Positions 1-9,794 of a stretch of DNA of 64,000 bases are shown one piece after another. The notes under the pieces were generated by a model that saw only the letters and a program-made list of their open reading frames with translations, was not told the origin of the DNA and ran no database searches. The translations under genes were made by a program, and so were the position numbers. Origin of the DNA: Synechococcus sp. CBW1107. Its GTDB lineage: Bacteria > Cyanobacteriota > Cyanobacteriia > PCC-6307 > Cyanobiaceae. The stretch's first letter is position 1. Each line of letters begins with the position of its first letter. Location: contig NZ_CP064908.1 of NCBI RefSeq assembly GCF_015841355.1, forward strand, positions 1,984,001-2,048,000, in the 5' to 3' direction.

Positions 1-1
1 C

Positions 2-124
2 AACAAGTACTGGGAGCACGGCACCTTCGCCTGCAGCGTCACCCAGGCCTGCCGCTACCGCATCCAGCTGGTGGCCGATGTGGTGCTCACCGGCATGGAG
101 CAGGAGCTGGGATTGAGCGCCTGA
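2..124 (+). CDS. Unknown protein, C-terminal end only
   Basis: This is an open frame entering from the left edge that encodes the last 40 residues of a protein ending ...MEQELGLSA before a TGA at 122-124. The gene starts outside the window. The visible tail contains two cysteines (in ACSVTQAC) and no motif that I recognise, so no function is proposed. It lies 95 bp upstream of argS on the same strand and could be cotranscribed with it. Reading through GC-rich DNA can produce chance open frames, so the call is only moderately secure. Confidence 0.45.
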   Translation, partial: NKYWEHGTFACSVTQACRYRIQLVADVVLTGMEQELGLSA

Positions 125-219
125 GCGGTCTGGATGGACCGGGGCGCCCACCCCCCCAGGAGGGATGATCGGAGCTGGATCTCCCCCTTGCTCCGGCGCT
201 CCGTCCGCACCCGCCACCC

Positions 220-2037
220 ATGCTCCGCATCGCCCAGACCCTTGACACCCATCTGCGGTCGGCGATGGAGCGGGCGTTCCCGCAGGCGGCCGCCGAGGCC
301 GAGGCGGCCGGCCGGTGCCTGGATCCCCAGCTGGCGCCGGCCAGCAAACCCGAGTTCGGCGATTTCCAGGCCAACGGCGCCCTGCCCCTGGCCAAGCCGC
401 TGGGCCTGCCGCCGCGGGCGATCGCCACAGCGGTCGTGGAGCAACTGACGGCCGATCCGGCCTTCACTCAGCTGTGCTGTGAACCCCAGATCGCCGGGCC
501 CGGTTTCATCAACCTGCGCCTGCGCCCCGAGCGGCTGGCAGCGGAGCTGCGGGAGTGTCTGGTGGATCCCCGCCTGGGTGTGCCCACCACCGCAGGGCCG
601 CTGGCCCCGGTGATCGTGGACTTCTCCAGCCCCAACATCGCCAAGGAGATGCACGTGGGGCATCTGCGTTCCACGATCATCGGCGATGCCCTGGCGCGGG
701 TGCTGGAGTTCCGCGGTCATCCGGTGCTGCGCCTCAACCACGTGGGCGACTGGGGCACCCAGTTCGGCATGCTCATCACCCACCTCAAGCAGGTGGCCCC
801 CGAGGCCCTCAGCACCGCCGATGCGGTCGATCTGGGTGATCTCGTGGCCTTCTACCGCCAGGCCAAGGCGCGCTTCGATGCCGATGAGGCCTTCCAGGCC
901 ACGTCCCGTGAGGAGGTGGTGAAGCTGCAGAGCGGCGATCCCGTGAGCCGCAGGGCCTGGGAGCTTCTCTGCGAGCAGTCGCGGCGCGAATTCCAGCTGA
1001 TCTACGACCGCCTCGACATCGCTCTGAGCGAGCGGGGGGAGTCGTTCTACAACCCTTATCTGGAGGCGGTGGTGGCCGATCTGGCGGCCAGTGGGCTGCT
1101 GGTGACCGATGCCGGCGCCCAGTGCGTGTTCCTCGACGGTGTGAAAGGCAAGGACGGCCGGCCGCTGCCGCTGATCGTGCGCAAGAGCGACGGCGGCTTC
1201 AACTACGCCACCACCGATCTGGCGGCCTTGCGGTATCGCTTTGCGGAGCCTCCCGAAGGAGATGGCGCCCGCCGGCTGATCTACGTGACCGATGCCGGCC
1301 AGGCCAGTCACTTCGCCGCCGTGTTCCAGGTGGCCCGCCGTGCCGGCTGGGTTCCCGAGGGAGGGCGGCTGGAGCACGTGCCCTTCGGCCTGGTGCAGGG
1401 CGAGGACGGCAAGAAACTCAAGACCCGCTCAGGCGACACGGTTCGGCTCAAGGACCTGCTGGATGAGGCGGTGGAGCGCGCTGAGGCGGATCTGCGCCGC
1501 CGCCTCGCCGAGGAGGAGCGTCAGGAATCGGAGGCGTTCATCACCCATGTGGCCACCACCGTGGGTCTTGCGGCGGTGAAGTACGCCGACCTGAGCACCA
1601 ACCGGAACACCAACTACCAGTTCAGCTTCGATCGCATGCTGACCCTGACCGGCAATACGGCCCCCTATCTGCTCTATGCCCTGGTGCGGATCGCCGGCAT
1701 CGCCCGCAAGGGGGGCGTGGGTGCCGGGGAAGGGGATGCGGCCGCGGCCTTCCCCGATCCTCTGGTGTTCAGCGAACCCCAGGAATGGGCCCTGGCGCGC
1801 CAGCTGCTGGCGCTGGATACGGTGATCGCCGAGGTGGAGGAGGAACTGCTGCCCAACCGGCTCTGCTCCTACCTGTTCGAGCTCTCCCAGGTGTTCAACC
1901 GCTTCTACGATCAGGTGCCGGTGCTCAAGGCCGAGGAACCGGCCCGGGGATCTCGTCTGGCCCTCTGCCGCCTCACCGCCGACACGCTGAGGCTGGGACT
2001 CGGCCTGCTGGGCATCCCGACGCTGGAGCGGATGTGA
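220..2037 (+). CDS. argS: Arginyl-tRNA synthetase
   Basis: Class I aminoacyl-tRNA synthetase that charges tRNA-Arg with arginine in the cytoplasm. The 605-residue length is normal for the family. The N-terminal Arg-S additional domain is visible (FGDFQ at residues 46-50), followed by the HIGH signature as HVGHLRST from residue 145. The KMSK-equivalent region reads [10 protein letters not shown] near residue 395, and a C-terminal anticodon-binding DALR-type domain ends in LERM. The ATG at 220 is the start that keeps the conserved N-terminal domain complete. The TGA overlaps the GTG start of the next gene, so the two are probably translationally coupled. Identification is firm. Confidence 0.97.
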   Translation: MLRIAQTLDTHLRSAMERAFPQAAAEAEAAGRCLDPQLAPASKPEFGDFQANGALPLAKPLGLPPRAIATAVVEQLTADPAFTQLCCEPQIAGPGFINLRLRPERLAAELRECLVDPRLGVPTTAGPLAPVIVDFSSPNIAKEMHVGHLRSTIIGDALARVLEFRGHPVLRLNHVGDWGTQFGMLITHLKQVAPEALSTADAVDLGDLVAFYRQAKARFDADEAFQATSREEVVKLQSGDPVSRRAWELLCEQSRREFQLIYDRLDIALSERGESFYNPYLEAVVADLAASGLLVTDAGAQCVFLDGVKGKDGRPLPLIVRKSDGGFNYATTDLAALRYRFAEPPEGDGARRLIYVTDAGQASHFAAVFQVARRAGWVPEGGRLEHVPFGLVQGEDGKKLKTRSGDTVRLKDLLDEAVERAEADLRRRLAEEERQESEAFITHVATTVGLAAVKYADLSTNRNTNYQFSFDRMLTLTGNTAPYLLYALVRIAGIARKGGVGAGEGDAAAAFPDPLVFSEPQEWALARQLLALDTVIAEVEEELLPNRLCSYLFELSQVFNRFYDQVPVLKAEEPARGSRLALCRLTADTLRLGLGLLGIPTLERM

Positions 2038-3212
2038 GCGATCCCCGGTTCTCGGAGCCGACAGCGGTTCCTCTGGCACGCCCGGAAGTGGAGGCCCTGG
2101 TGGCCTACAGCGCACCCCTGGAAGGCCGCCGCGGGCTGCTGCGGCTCGACTTCAACGAGAACACCGTGGGCCCCAGCCCGAAAGTGGTGGAAGCGATCCG
2201 TGCCATCCCCGCCGACCACTACGCCATCTATCCCGAGTACGACGGCCTGCGCGAAGCGGTGGTGGCCTCTCTGGGTGGGACGGGCCTGAGCCCGGCCCAC
2301 ATCGGCCTGTTCAACGGTGTCGATGCCGCCCTCCATGCCCTGTTCCACGCCTACGGCGCCCCGGGCGATCGCCTGCTCACCACCAGCCCCACCTTCGGCT
2401 ACTACACCCCCTGCGCCCGCATGCAGGGCATGACGATCGAGGCGCTGCCCTACCGGCTGCCTGAGTTCGGCTTTCCTCTCGAGGAGATCCGCGCGGCGCT
2501 GCTCGGTCCAGGTGATGCCGGCGAACCCAGCGGCCACTGGCACCCGCCGCGGATCCTGCTGCTCTGCAACCCCAACAACCCCACCGGCACCCGCCTGGCG
2601 CCTGAGGGCATTCTCGAGCTGGCGGCCGCAGCCCCGCGCACGCTGGTGGTGGTGGATGAGCTCTATGAGGCCTTCACCGGCGACAGCGTGCTGCCGCCCC
2701 TGCTGAACCGGGGGGCCGCCGATGCCTTCGCGGCCCATTCCAACCTGCTGGTGCTGCGCTCCCTGGCCAAGACCGCCGGCCTGGCGGGTCTGCGCATCGG
2801 CTTCGCGATCGGCGCGCCGGCTCTCGTGGACCGCATCAGCCGCGTCACCGGCCCCTACGACATCAACAGCTTTGCCGTCACCGCCGCCCGCGCCGCCCTG
2901 GCGGATCAGGCCTATGTGGATGGCTACGTGGCCGAGGTGCTTCTGGCGCGCGGCTGGCTGCAGCAGCAGTTGCGCGCCGCGGGTGTACGCCACCACGCCG
3001 CCGGAGGCAACTACCTGCTGCTCTGGCCCGCTCGGCCGGTCGCCGAGGTGGAGGCTGAGCTGCGCCAGGCGGGAATCCTGGTGCGCTCGATGGCCGGCAA
3101 GCCCTTGATCGATGGCTCCCTGCGGGTGAGTCTGGGCACCCGTGAGCAGATGGCGCGGTTCTGGGACGCCTACCAGGCGCTCGAAACGAGCCGGATCAGC
3201 GCATCACCTTGA
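2034..3212 (+). CDS. Class I/II PLP aminotransferase, histidinol-phosphate aminotransferase-like
   Basis: Pyridoxal-phosphate aminotransferase of fold type I, 392 residues, closest in pattern to HisC/Cobyric-acid-decarboxylase-like enzymes. Near the N-terminus it has [12 protein letters not shown], typical of HisC substrates-side loops, then CNPNNPTGT (cofactor Asn), VVDELYEAF (cofactor Asp) and [12 protein letters not shown] with the Schiff-base lysine at residue 246. The GTG at 2034 overlaps the argS stop codon and avoids the implausible Ala/Gly-rich upstream extension of the frame. Histidine biosynthesis is the likeliest pathway, but aromatic amino-acid transamination is possible because these subfamilies are hard to separate by eye. 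Its end overlaps the convergent MBL-like gene by 17 bp. Confidence 0.85.
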   Translation: MSDPRFSEPTAVPLARPEVEALVAYSAPLEGRRGLLRLDFNENTVGPSPKVVEAIRAIPADHYAIYPEYDGLREAVVASLGGTGLSPAHIGLFNGVDAALHALFHAYGAPGDRLLTTSPTFGYYTPCARMQGMTIEALPYRLPEFGFPLEEIRAALLGPGDAGEPSGHWHPPRILLLCNPNNPTGTRLAPEGILELAAAAPRTLVVVDELYEAFTGDSVLPPLLNRGAADAFAAHSNLLVLRSLAKTAGLAGLRIGFAIGAPALVDRISRVTGPYDINSFAVTAARAALADQAYVDGYVAEVLLARGWLQQQLRAAGVRHHAAGGNYLLLWPARPVAEVEAELRQAGILVRSMAGKPLIDGSLRVSLGTREQMARFWDAYQALETSRISASP

Positions 3213-3978
3213 TCTGGGGCCCATCGCTGAGGGGCGCACTGAAGCTCACCGTCCGACCCACCCGTTGCACCGGTGTGCCGCTCATCGCTTCGAGGAAGGG
3301 CTCGATGCTGCCCTGGTCGCAGCTGGCCGGGCTGCGGCCACTCACGTACTGCACCGGAATCACCCGCCGGGGTTCGAGCGCGCGAACCACGGCGGCGGCC
3401 TCGGCGCCGTCGTAGACCTTGGCGCCCCCGCCCACGCCGATGATCAGCACATCCGGCTTGCCGATCAGCACCCGGTCTTCGGGGCGGAGGGCCGCCGCCG
3501 TTCCGCCCAGGTGGGCGATCTCCAGACCTCCCTGCTTCCAGCGCCAGAGGGTGGCCTGACCGAAGCGGCGGCCGCCGATGCGGTCGTGGGGGATGGCGGC
3601 TCCTTCCAGCTTCAGGCCCGCCACCCGGTAGGAACCGGGGCTCACCAGCATGCGGCCGGAGGCCACCGGAGCGCCCTCATCCAGGAGCCGGCTGCTGGCC
3701 AGGATCACATCGGCACGCACCCGCGGCTCGCTCAGGCCGGCGGCGCAACCCACGGCCTTGAAGGGGTTCACCAGCACCGTGGCACCACCGCCCTGGATCA
3801 GCAGGGCGCTGTGGCCGTAGCTGGTGACCGTGACGCCACCGGCGGCCAGCCCGGCTGCGGGCACACCCAGGCTGATGCCGGCCACCAGTGCCGCGCTCAG
3901 CAGCGTGGTCTGGCGGCGAAGGGGCCGGCTGACGATGCTGGAGGGGCCGTCGTGCGCGTGCCCTGATGCGGAGGCCAT
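3196..3978 (-). CDS. Secreted or lipid-side MBL-fold (UlaG-like) protein lacking metal ligands
   Basis: A 260-residue protein that follows the metallo-beta-lactamase UlaG/YqjP-like layout: GHSALL near residue 55, HLGG where the family has HLGD, then GVGGGAKVYDGAEAA and RVIPVQYVSG where the family usually has IPMHY. The HxHxDH metal motif is not present; the corresponding stretch reads ILASSRLLDEGA. A hydrophobic N-terminus (about residues 24-46, ending AAGLAA) looks like a signal peptide. The ATG at 3978 was chosen because it precedes that signal; the open frame extends upstream into non-conserved sequence. It lies 65 bp after trpG on the same strand. Hydrolase activity should not be assumed. 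Confidence 0.8.
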   Translation of the reverse strand: MASASGHAHDGPSSIVSRPLRRQTTLLSAALVAGISLGVPAAGLAAGGVTVTSYGHSALLIQGGGATVLVNPFKAVGCAAGLSEPRVRADVILASSRLLDEGAPVASGRMLVSPGSYRVAGLKLEGAAIPHDRIGGRRFGQATLWRWKQGGLEIAHLGGTAAALRPEDRVLIGKPDVLIIGVGGGAKVYDGAEAAAVVRALEPRRVIPVQYVSGRSPASCDQGSIEPFLEAMSGTPVQRVGRTVSFSAPLSDGPQIKVMR

Positions 3979-4043
3979 GCCTGCTGGTGCGCCCCGCAGG
4001 CGCCGTTCGTGGCGCGAACCTAGCAGCGTTGCCCCAGCCTCCT

Positions 4044-4676
4044 TCAGGAGGGGGTTCCGGTGAGCGGTCTGGCGCCGCTGGGATGGTGCTGGGCCGCCTG
4101 GCGCAGGAAGTTGGCCAGCAGCCGGTGTCCGTCCTGGGTGAGCACGCTCTCCGGATGGAACTGGACGCCTTCGATCGGAAAATGACGGTGGCGCAGGCCC
4201 ATGATCGTGCCGTCCTCCAGCCACGCGCTGATCTCCAGCTCCTCAGGCAGGCTGGCCCGCTCCGCGATCAGGCTGTGGTACCGGGTGGCCGTGAGCGGGC
4301 TGGGTAGGCCGGCGAACACCCCCGCGCCCCGATGCAGCACCGGGGATGTCTTGCCGTGCATCAGCTCTGCGGCTCGCACCACACGGCCACCGAACGCCTG
4401 GGCCAGGCACTGGTGACCCAGGCAGACCCCCAGGATCGGCACAGTCGGTCCCAGCTTGTGCATCACCTCGAGGCAGACCCCGGCCTGGTCGGGGTCGCCA
4501 GGGCCCGGTGAGATCAGGATCGCCTCCGGCCGCAGGGCAGTGATCTGATCGATGCTCAGGGCATCGTTGCGCTCCACCCGCAGGTCGGCGGCGATCGGGT
4601 GCTCCGCCGCCAGCTCGCCGAGGTACTGCACCAGGTTGAAGGTGAAGCTGTCGTAGTTGTCGAGAACCAGGAGCAT
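4044..4676 (-). CDS. trpG: Anthranilate / aminodeoxychorismate synthase glutaminase subunit
   Basis: Class I glutamine amidotransferase of 210 residues that releases ammonia from glutamine for a chorismate-using partner (TrpE or PabB), feeding tryptophan or folate synthesis. The N-terminal [15 protein letters not shown] is diagnostic. The nucleophile Cys85 sits in GVCLGHQ and the catalytic His174/Glu176 in FHPES. In many cyanobacteria one subunit may serve both partners, which cannot be decided here. It starts 23 bp after dgkA ends and is probably the fifth gene of the prfB run. Confidence 0.95.
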   Translation of the reverse strand: MLLVLDNYDSFTFNLVQYLGELAAEHPIAADLRVERNDALSIDQITALRPEAILISPGPGDPDQAGVCLEVMHKLGPTVPILGVCLGHQCLAQAFGGRVVRAAELMHGKTSPVLHRGAGVFAGLPSPLTATRYHSLIAERASLPEELEISAWLEDGTIMGLRHRHFPIEGVQFHPESVLTQDGHRLLANFLRQAAQHHPSGARPLTGTPS

Positions 4677-4699
4677 CAGGCCAGCCGCCAGAACTCCAT

Positions 4700-5173
4700 T
4701 CAAACGCCCAGGCGCAGCAGCAGGGGGGGCAGAAGCAGAAGCGCGGCGATCAGCAGGGAAGCCGCGGCGGCCACCAGCACGGCCGCCGCGGCGCAGTCCT
4801 TGGCGATGCGGGCCAGGGGGTGGAACCGGCGGCCGATGGCCAGATCCACCACCGACTCGATGGCTGTGTTGATCAGCTCCAGCACCAGCACAGCCGCCAC
4901 GGTGAGCACCAGCAGTGCCAGCTGTTCGGTGCTCAGCTGCAGCCACAGTCCCAGGGCAAAGACGCAGCCGCCGGTGATCGCATGGATGCGGAAGTTGCGC
5001 TGGCTGGTGAAGCCATAGGCCAGCCCCTGAGCGGCATAGCGGAAGCTGAGCGGAAGATCGCTGGCCACACGCCACGCCCCGGTCCGTTGGCCCCGAGCCC
5101 GGCGGGAGGAGTCGTTGGCCATGGGATCCGCCAGCGCAAGAGGAACCGGCTCGAGGGGGACCGGGTTGACCAT
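4700..5173 (-). CDS. dgkA: Diacylglycerol / undecaprenol kinase
   Basis: Small integral membrane lipid kinase of the DgkA family, which phosphorylates diacylglycerol or undecaprenol at the cytoplasmic membrane and supports lipid recycling. The 157-residue product has the family core: [32 protein letters not shown] (catalytic Glu region) and [10 protein letters not shown], with three hydrophobic segments. The ATG at 5173 gives a roughly 35-residue soluble leader; a second ATG at 5122 (MANDSSRR) is an alternative start. It lies 47 bp after ybeY. The ybeY-dgkA pairing is common across bacteria. Confidence 0.93.
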   Translation of the reverse strand: MVNPVPLEPVPLALADPMANDSSRRARGQRTGAWRVASDLPLSFRYAAQGLAYGFTSQRNFRIHAITGGCVFALGLWLQLSTEQLALLVLTVAAVLVLELINTAIESVVDLAIGRRFHPLARIAKDCAAAAVLVAAAASLLIAALLLLPPLLLRLGV

Positions 5174-5220
5174 GCTGACTCCTCCTGACGTTCCGCCGCT
5201 TCGCGCGTCCGGGCTGAACG

Positions 5221-5829
5221 TTACCGCCGTCGTCCAGGGGGGTCGCTGCCGTCGCTACCGGCGCAGCACTCCAGCAGCTGGTCCTGGCGGCGCAGCATGG
5301 CCTCCAGCCGGGCGTCGTCGGGGTGATCCCAGCCCAGCAGGTGGAGCAGGCCATGGCTGGCCAGCCAGCTCAGTTCCCGCGCCAGGCTCACGCCTGCCGC
5401 CTCGGCCTGGCGGACCGCTGTGTCCAGGGAAATCACGATGTCGCCCAGCTCCAGTGGCTCCCCCTGTTCGGGTGACTCCTGATCTGATGCCAGCTCCGGC
5501 GGCTTCGGCATGGCCGGTGCTCCCTCCAGCCCTTCGTCCTGGGCGGCGAAGGCCAGCACATCGGTGGGGCCCTGCTGGTTCCGCCAGCTTTCGTTGAGCT
5601 CGGCCATCTCCCGGTCGCCCACCAGGCTCAGCCCCAGGCTGTAGGCGGGCGCCCGCAGGGCCTGGGGCAACTCGGGTTGCATCTGCTCCAGCCAGGCCGC
5701 CAGCAGATCGCGCCACGGCCCTTCGGCCGTGGCCGGGTCGGCCAGGGGGCCAGCCGCCTCCAGCTGTTCGGCGCTGAGCGCCTCGTCACAGCTGAAGGCC
5801 AGGTCCAGGCCTGGAGGGACCGGCGTCAC
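5221..5829 (-). CDS. ybeY: Endoribonuclease YbeY, rRNA maturation factor
   Basis: Zinc-dependent endoribonuclease involved in 16S rRNA 3'-end maturation and ribosome quality control. The 202-residue product carries the metal motif [12 protein letters not shown] (His159, His163, His169) and the family element GPTDVLAFA about 70 residues earlier. A Pro/Glu-rich insertion (about residues 100-125) lies between these elements and is longer than in enterobacterial YbeY. The start is GTG at 5829, whose GTGA overlaps the stop of the DUF3285 gene by 4 bp, indicating coupling. Confidence 0.94.
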   Translation of the reverse strand: MTPVPPGLDLAFSCDEALSAEQLEAAGPLADPATAEGPWRDLLAAWLEQMQPELPQALRAPAYSLGLSLVGDREMAELNESWRNQQGPTDVLAFAAQDEGLEGAPAMPKPPELASDQESPEQGEPLELGDIVISLDTAVRQAEAAGVSLARELSWLASHGLLHLLGWDHPDDARLEAMLRRQDQLLECCAGSDGSDPPGRRR

Positions 5830-6047
5830 TGGGGCAGGCTGGGCCGGCCGAACCAGGCCAGCAGCAGCAGCACGGCACTGAAGCCCACGGCAGTGAGGCC
5901 GAAATGCAGCAGGCTCTGGCGGCCCTTGCGCACCATGTTGCGCATGGCCAGCTTGACGAAGCTGGGAGGTGGACCGGCGGGGACCTCTGTGCTGGCGGTG
6001 GGCTCAGTCGGCGTGCCGGGCCCGCTGGGGCTGATGCTGTCGGTCAT
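5826..6047 (-). CDS. DUF3285 small membrane protein
   Basis: A 73-residue protein with a Pro/Ser/Thr-rich N-terminus, a basic stretch FVKLAMRNMVRKG and one C-terminal transmembrane helix (about residues 47-66). The KLAMRNMVRKG element and the single following helix match DUF3285, a family I know only from cyanobacteria and of unknown function. It starts 17 bp after prfB and overlaps ybeY by 4 bp, so it sits inside a translation and membrane-lipid operon. The ATG at 6047 is the only sensible start. Confidence 0.85.
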   Translation of the reverse strand: MTDSISPSGPGTPTEPTASTEVPAGPPPSFVKLAMRNMVRKGRQSLLHFGLTAVGFSAVLLLLAWFGRPSLPQ

Positions 6048-6064
6048 TGGAGGATCGGTGGGGC

Positions 6065-7211
6065 TCAGGCGGCCACTTCGGCGGCGATCTCCACACCCTG
6101 GCGCAGCAGGGCCTGGATGAAGGGATCGAGGTCTCCGTCCATCACCCCCTGCACATCGGTGGTCTCCACGGCGGTGCGCAGATCCTTGACCATCTGATAC
6201 GGGTGAAAGACATAGTTGCGGATCTGGTTGCCCCAGGCGGCCTCGACGATGTCGCCGCGGATGTCGGCGATCTCCGAGGCCCGCTGCTCCTGGGCGATCA
6301 CCAGCAGTTTGGCCATCAGCAGTGCCATCGCCTTCTCCTTGTTCTGGAGCTGGGAGCGCTCCTGGGTGCAGCGCACCGCCAGGCCGGTGGGCACGTGCAG
6401 GATGCGCACCGCCGTTTCAACCTTGTTCACGTTCTGGCCGCCCGCCCCGCCGGAGCGGGAGGTGGTGATCTCCAGGTCCTTGTCAGGGATGTCGAGCTTG
6501 ACGTCCTCGTCGAGCTTGGGCATCACCTCCACGCCGGCGAAGCTGGTCTGGCGCTTGTCGTTGGCGTTGAACGGTGAGATCCGCACCAGCCGGTGGGTGC
6601 CCTTTTCGTTGCGCAGGTAACCGTAGGCATAGCGCCCGTCGATCTCGATCGTGCAGCTCTTGATGCCGGCCTCCTCCCCTTCCGAGAGTTCGTCCACGGT
6701 CACCTTCATGCCATGGTCCTCGGCCCAGCGGGTGTACATCCGCATCAGCATCAGGGCCCAGTCCTGGGCGTCGGTGCCGCCGGCGCCGGCATTGATCGAG
6801 ATCACGGCACCCTCCTTGTCGTAGGGGCCGCTCAGCAGTCGCTCCAGTTCCCAGCGGTCGAGATCGGCCCTGAGGCTCTGCAGGCCGCCATTGGCCTCGC
6901 TCAGCAGCTCCTCATCGGGTTCGAGGTCGTAGAGCTCGAGGGTGGCGCGGGCATCGTCCACCGCGGTTCGCCACTGCTTGAGCTGCTCCAGCTGCGCCTT
7001 CACCTCATCCAGCTGGCGCATCTGCTTCTGGGCCTGCTGCTGGTCATCCCAGAAGTCGGGCTGGGAGGCCAGCTGCTCCAGGTCCTGCTGGCGGGCGTTC
7101 AGGGCCGGTACGTCAAAGACAGTCCTGGGCATGGCCCAGGCGGTCGGTGAGTTCGGAGAGGTCGCGCTTGAAATCGGTGAGGTCGAGCACCGGCTGGTCA
7201 ACGGTTTTCAC
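6065..7211 (-). CDS. prfB: Peptide chain release factor 2, made by programmed +1 frameshift
   Basis: RF2 terminates translation at UGA and UAA. The gene is in two frames: a short zero frame (GTG at 7211 or GTG at 7190) encoding ...[17 protein letters not shown] and ending ...CL-TGA at 7115-7113, and the main frame from 7114 to the stop at 6065. Joining them by a +1 shift at CTTTGAC gives about 381 residues (374 from the second GTG), normal for RF2. The main part carries the SPF tripeptide of RF2 ([11 protein letters not shown]) and the catalytic GGQ loop ([10 protein letters not shown]). The internal TGA makes synthesis self-limiting: abundant RF2 terminates, scarce RF2 allows the shift. It is divergent from grxC and heads the prfB-DUF3285-ybeY-dgkA-trpG run. 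Confidence 0.95.
7112..7118 (-). promoter_or_regulatory. prfB +1 programmed frameshift site
   Basis: On the minus strand the sequence reads CAGGACTGTCTTTGACGTA. CTT followed by an in-frame TGA and then C is the canonical slippery site of bacterial RF2 genes. An AGGA lies 4 nt upstream of CTT, in the position of the stimulatory Shine-Dalgarno-like element. Skipping the T at 7115 joins the two RF2-like reading frames exactly. Confidence 0.93.
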
Positions 7212-7277
7212 GACCGTATCAGCGCGGCTGGGCGCCGGGAACGGCTTCTAGGATCCTGATTCAGCTCAGAAACCGCG

Positions 7278-7553
7278 ATGGTGGCCGACACCGCAGTGAA
7301 CGTCGAGATCTACACCTGGCGGTTCTGCCCTTTCTGTGTCCGTGCCAAGGCACTGCTCGATCGCAAGGGAGTGGTCTACGAGGAACACGCCATCGATGGC
7401 GACCAGGCCGCCCGCTCCGCCATGGCCGAGCGGGCCGGAGGACGCAGCAGCCTGCCCCAGATCTTCATCAACGACCTCGGCATCGGCGGCTGCGACGAGC
7501 TGCATTCCCTGGAGCGGGCCGGTCGGCTCGATCAGCTCCTGAAAGGGGTCTGA
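7278..7553 (+). CDS. grxC: Glutaredoxin 3 family
   Basis: A 91-residue dithiol glutaredoxin that reduces disulfides using glutathione. The active site CPFC is at residues 17-20; SLPQIFIND (cis-Pro loop) and GGCDEL (glutathione-binding) follow. It ends 2 bp before gshB, and the pairing of a glutaredoxin with glutathione synthetase is functionally coherent. It is divergent from prfB. The ATG at 7278 gives a short N-terminus; other close starts are possible. Confidence 0.94.
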   Translation: MVADTAVNVEIYTWRFCPFCVRAKALLDRKGVVYEEHAIDGDQAARSAMAERAGGRSSLPQIFINDLGIGGCDELHSLERAGRLDQLLKGV

Positions 7554-7555
7554 GG

Positions 7556-8569
7556 GTGCCCAGCAGCACGACCCCCAGCGGACCGTCCCATCTCTTCGTG
7601 ATCGACCCGATCCAGCGCCTGCGTCCAGGCAAGGACTCGAGTGTGGCCCTGATGCAGGCGGCCCAGCGTGCCGGCCATCAGGTCTGGATCTGCACTCTGG
7701 CCGATCTGGCGGTTGAGGGGGAACGGGCCGGCGCCACCGAACCGGGACACCGCCCCACGGTGCTCGCCCAGTCCGCCCAGCTGGCGGCGATCCGTTCCAC
7801 GCCCGAGGGCTGGGAGATTCCCGAGCCCTGGGTTGAGCTGGGGCAACCCCAGCGCCTGCCGCTCGACGCCTTCCCCTGGGTGTGGATGCGCAAGGATCCG
7901 CCCGTGGACGAGGCTTACCTCTATGCCACCCATCTGCTCGAGCTGGCCGAGCACCGGGGCGTGCGTGTGCTCAACAGGCCGGCATCCCTGCGGGCCTGGA
8001 ACGAGAAGCTCGGCGCCCTGCGCTTCAGCCATCTGATGGCCCCCACCCTGGTGAGCGGCAACATCGAGCAGCTTGCGGACTTCGCCGCCGAGCATGGCGA
8101 GGTGGTGCTCAAGCCCCTGGGGGGGCGTGCCGGTCAGGGGGTGGTGCGCACTGAGGCGCGGGCGCCGGGGTTGCAGGCCCTGCTGGAGCTGGTCACGAAC
8201 CAGGGCCGGCTGCCGGTGATGGCCCAGGCCTTCCTCCCTGAGGTGGTGGCGGGCGACAAGCGCATCCTGCTGGTCAATGGTGAACCGCTCGGAGCCGTGA
8301 ACCGTCGCCCCTCGCCCGGAGAGTTCCGCAGCAACCTGGCGGTGGGCGGGGAACCGGAGGCCACCGCCCTCACCGATGTTGAGCGCACCATCTGCGCCGA
8401 ACTGGCCCCGGCCCTGCGCGCGGCCGGGCTGTTCTTCGTGGGGATCGACGTCATCGGTGATCGCCTGAGTGAGATCAACGTCACCAGTCCCACCGGCGTT
8501 CGGGAGATCGAGCGGCTGGGCGGCGTGCCGCTGGCCGATCTCACGATCGCGGCGTTGCCGCACGTCTGA
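7556..8569 (+). CDS. gshB: Glutathione synthetase
   Basis: ATP-grasp ligase that joins gamma-glutamylcysteine and glycine to make glutathione. The 337-residue product has the prokaryotic GshB pattern: [16 protein letters not shown] at the N-terminus, [21 protein letters not shown] (ATP-binding glycine loop), [12 protein letters not shown] and the metal/substrate end [15 protein letters not shown]. The GTG at 7556 begins 2 bp after the grxC stop, giving a translationally coupled redox operon. Its 3' end overlaps the convergent patatin gene by 29 bp. Confidence 0.96.
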   Translation: MPSSTTPSGPSHLFVIDPIQRLRPGKDSSVALMQAAQRAGHQVWICTLADLAVEGERAGATEPGHRPTVLAQSAQLAAIRSTPEGWEIPEPWVELGQPQRLPLDAFPWVWMRKDPPVDEAYLYATHLLELAEHRGVRVLNRPASLRAWNEKLGALRFSHLMAPTLVSGNIEQLADFAAEHGEVVLKPLGGRAGQGVVRTEARAPGLQALLELVTNQGRLPVMAQAFLPEVVAGDKRILLVNGEPLGAVNRRPSPGEFRSNLAVGGEPEATALTDVERTICAELAPALRAAGLFFVGIDVIGDRLSEINVTSPTGVREIERLGGVPLADLTIAALPHV

Positions 8570-9794
8570 AGCGGGTGCCATCCCCCAGCCGGGAGCGGGC
8601 ATGACCCTGGTCCGCCAGGACGATCTCCCGGTAGCTCTTCCAGCCGAGGAGGGGATAGGCCCCGATCTCGGGTTTGAGCACCAGATCGGCCAGATTTTCC
8701 TGGGCTCTTGATTGGCTGTGGGAGGTGCACATCATCGCGCTGATGATGGTCCTGGCTATTGAGGAGCGGCGGCGCTTCCGGTCCGGGCTGTCCTGGTCGG
8801 CCGTATCGGGATCCACATCCAACGACACGGCGATCACCCGCCCGTCACTCAGGCCACGGGCGGCGGCGATCGGCAGGTTGTTCAGGATGCCCCCATCCAC
8901 GTGCAGGTCCCCCCGGCTGTCCTCCACGGGCGGAAAGCTCCCCGGCATCGACATGCTGGTGATCACCGCGGTGGGGATGCTGCCCAGACACCAGGCCTGC
9001 AGACGGTTGCGGGAGAGGTTCGTCGAGAAGCAGTGCAGTCTCAGCCAGCAGTCCTGGAGGCGGGTGGGGCCGAAGAAGAGTTCCATCTCCCGCCGGGGGT
9101 TGGCCAGGGTGAAGAGGGCGTCACGGGGCAGGGTGAGGTTGTAGGGGCTGGAACGGATGATCACCCGTTCCAGCTGGGAAAGGATCTCGCCGCTGGAGAG
9201 ACCGAATGCCAGCAGGGAGGCCACGAGGGAGCCGATGCTCACCCCCATCACCACGTCGGTCTCATCAAGACCCACCTCCTCCATGGCCGCCAGGGCTCCG
9301 ATGGGGGCCAAGCCCCTGGCCCCCCCGCCGCCCAGCACGAGCACGGTCTGCAGGCGCAGCACAGTGCGGGCCAGCCTCCCCAGATGCCCACGGCGGTCCG
9401 GCTGGATGTTGATCACCTGCGCCGGCCTGAGGTCCGCGTCCCAGTCCGGGCTCTCAGGACGCTCCTGCCCCCTGGGCCAGAGGCGCATGAGGTGGGCTTT
9501 GTCGTTCAGCGCCTGGTTCCAGGCGGCTGCCGGGAGCGTGCCGTCCCGCAGCACGATCAGCCGGTCGATCGGCTGGAGGTTCCGGTGGCTCAGGGCCGTG
9601 GGGTGTGATGGATGGCGTTCGGCGATGGGCAGCGCCTCCGGGGGTGGAGAACCCCTCCGGGGATGGCGCCCGTCTCCGGTGGCGCCGAGCTGTTGGCGCC
9701 AGGCTTCAGAGCTTCGCGCCACAGGCTTTGCAGTGGCGGGCATCACGGTCGTGGGGCGTGCAGCCACAGCTCGGGCAGTCCCTGGCCGACTCAC
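8541..9794 (-). CDS. Patatin-like / NTE-type esterase, N-terminally short
   Basis: Lipid acyl hydrolase of the patatin family. Counting from 9794, the oxyanion motif GGGGARG is at residues 155-161, the nucleophile Ser186 lies in GVSIGS and the catalytic Asp300 in VDGG, forming the expected Ser-Asp dyad. The segment before it ([10 protein letters not shown] ... [10 protein letters not shown]) resembles the linker that follows cyclic-nucleotide domains in NTE-family proteins, but no such domains are present. The true start is uncertain: the 9794 ATG overlaps the upstream ion-channel gene by 89 bp, and a GTG at 9554 or the ATG at 9488 would also work. Membrane phospholipid turnover is the general role of the family. 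Confidence 0.82.
   Translation of the reverse strand: MSRPGTARAVAARPTTVMPATAKPVARSSEAWRQQLGATGDGRHPRRGSPPPEALPIAERHPSHPTALSHRNLQPIDRLIVLRDGTLPAAAWNQALNDKAHLMRLWPRGQERPESPDWDADLRPAQVINIQPDRRGHLGRLARTVLRLQTVLVLGGGGARGLAPIGALAAMEEVGLDETDVVMGVSIGSLVASLLAFGLSSGEILSQLERVIIRSSPYNLTLPRDALFTLANPRREMELFFGPTRLQDCWLRLHCFSTNLSRNRLQAWCLGSIPTAVITSMSMPGSFPPVEDSRGDLHVDGGILNNLPIAAARGLSDGRVIAVSLDVDPDTADQDSPDRKRRRSSIARTIISAMMCTSHSQSRAQENLADLVLKPEIGAYPLLGWKSYREIVLADQGHARSRLGDGTRFRRAATPRS

Noticed and set aside
55-1377. Long antisense open frame (440 codons) over argS
   Set aside because: It runs opposite a firmly identified argS, shows no family motif and has the Gly/His/Arg/Gln-rich make-up of GC-rich antisense translation.
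7112-7118. Frameshift error or pseudogene in prfB
   Set aside because: The break coincides exactly with the canonical CTTTGAC site and both frames are RF2-like.
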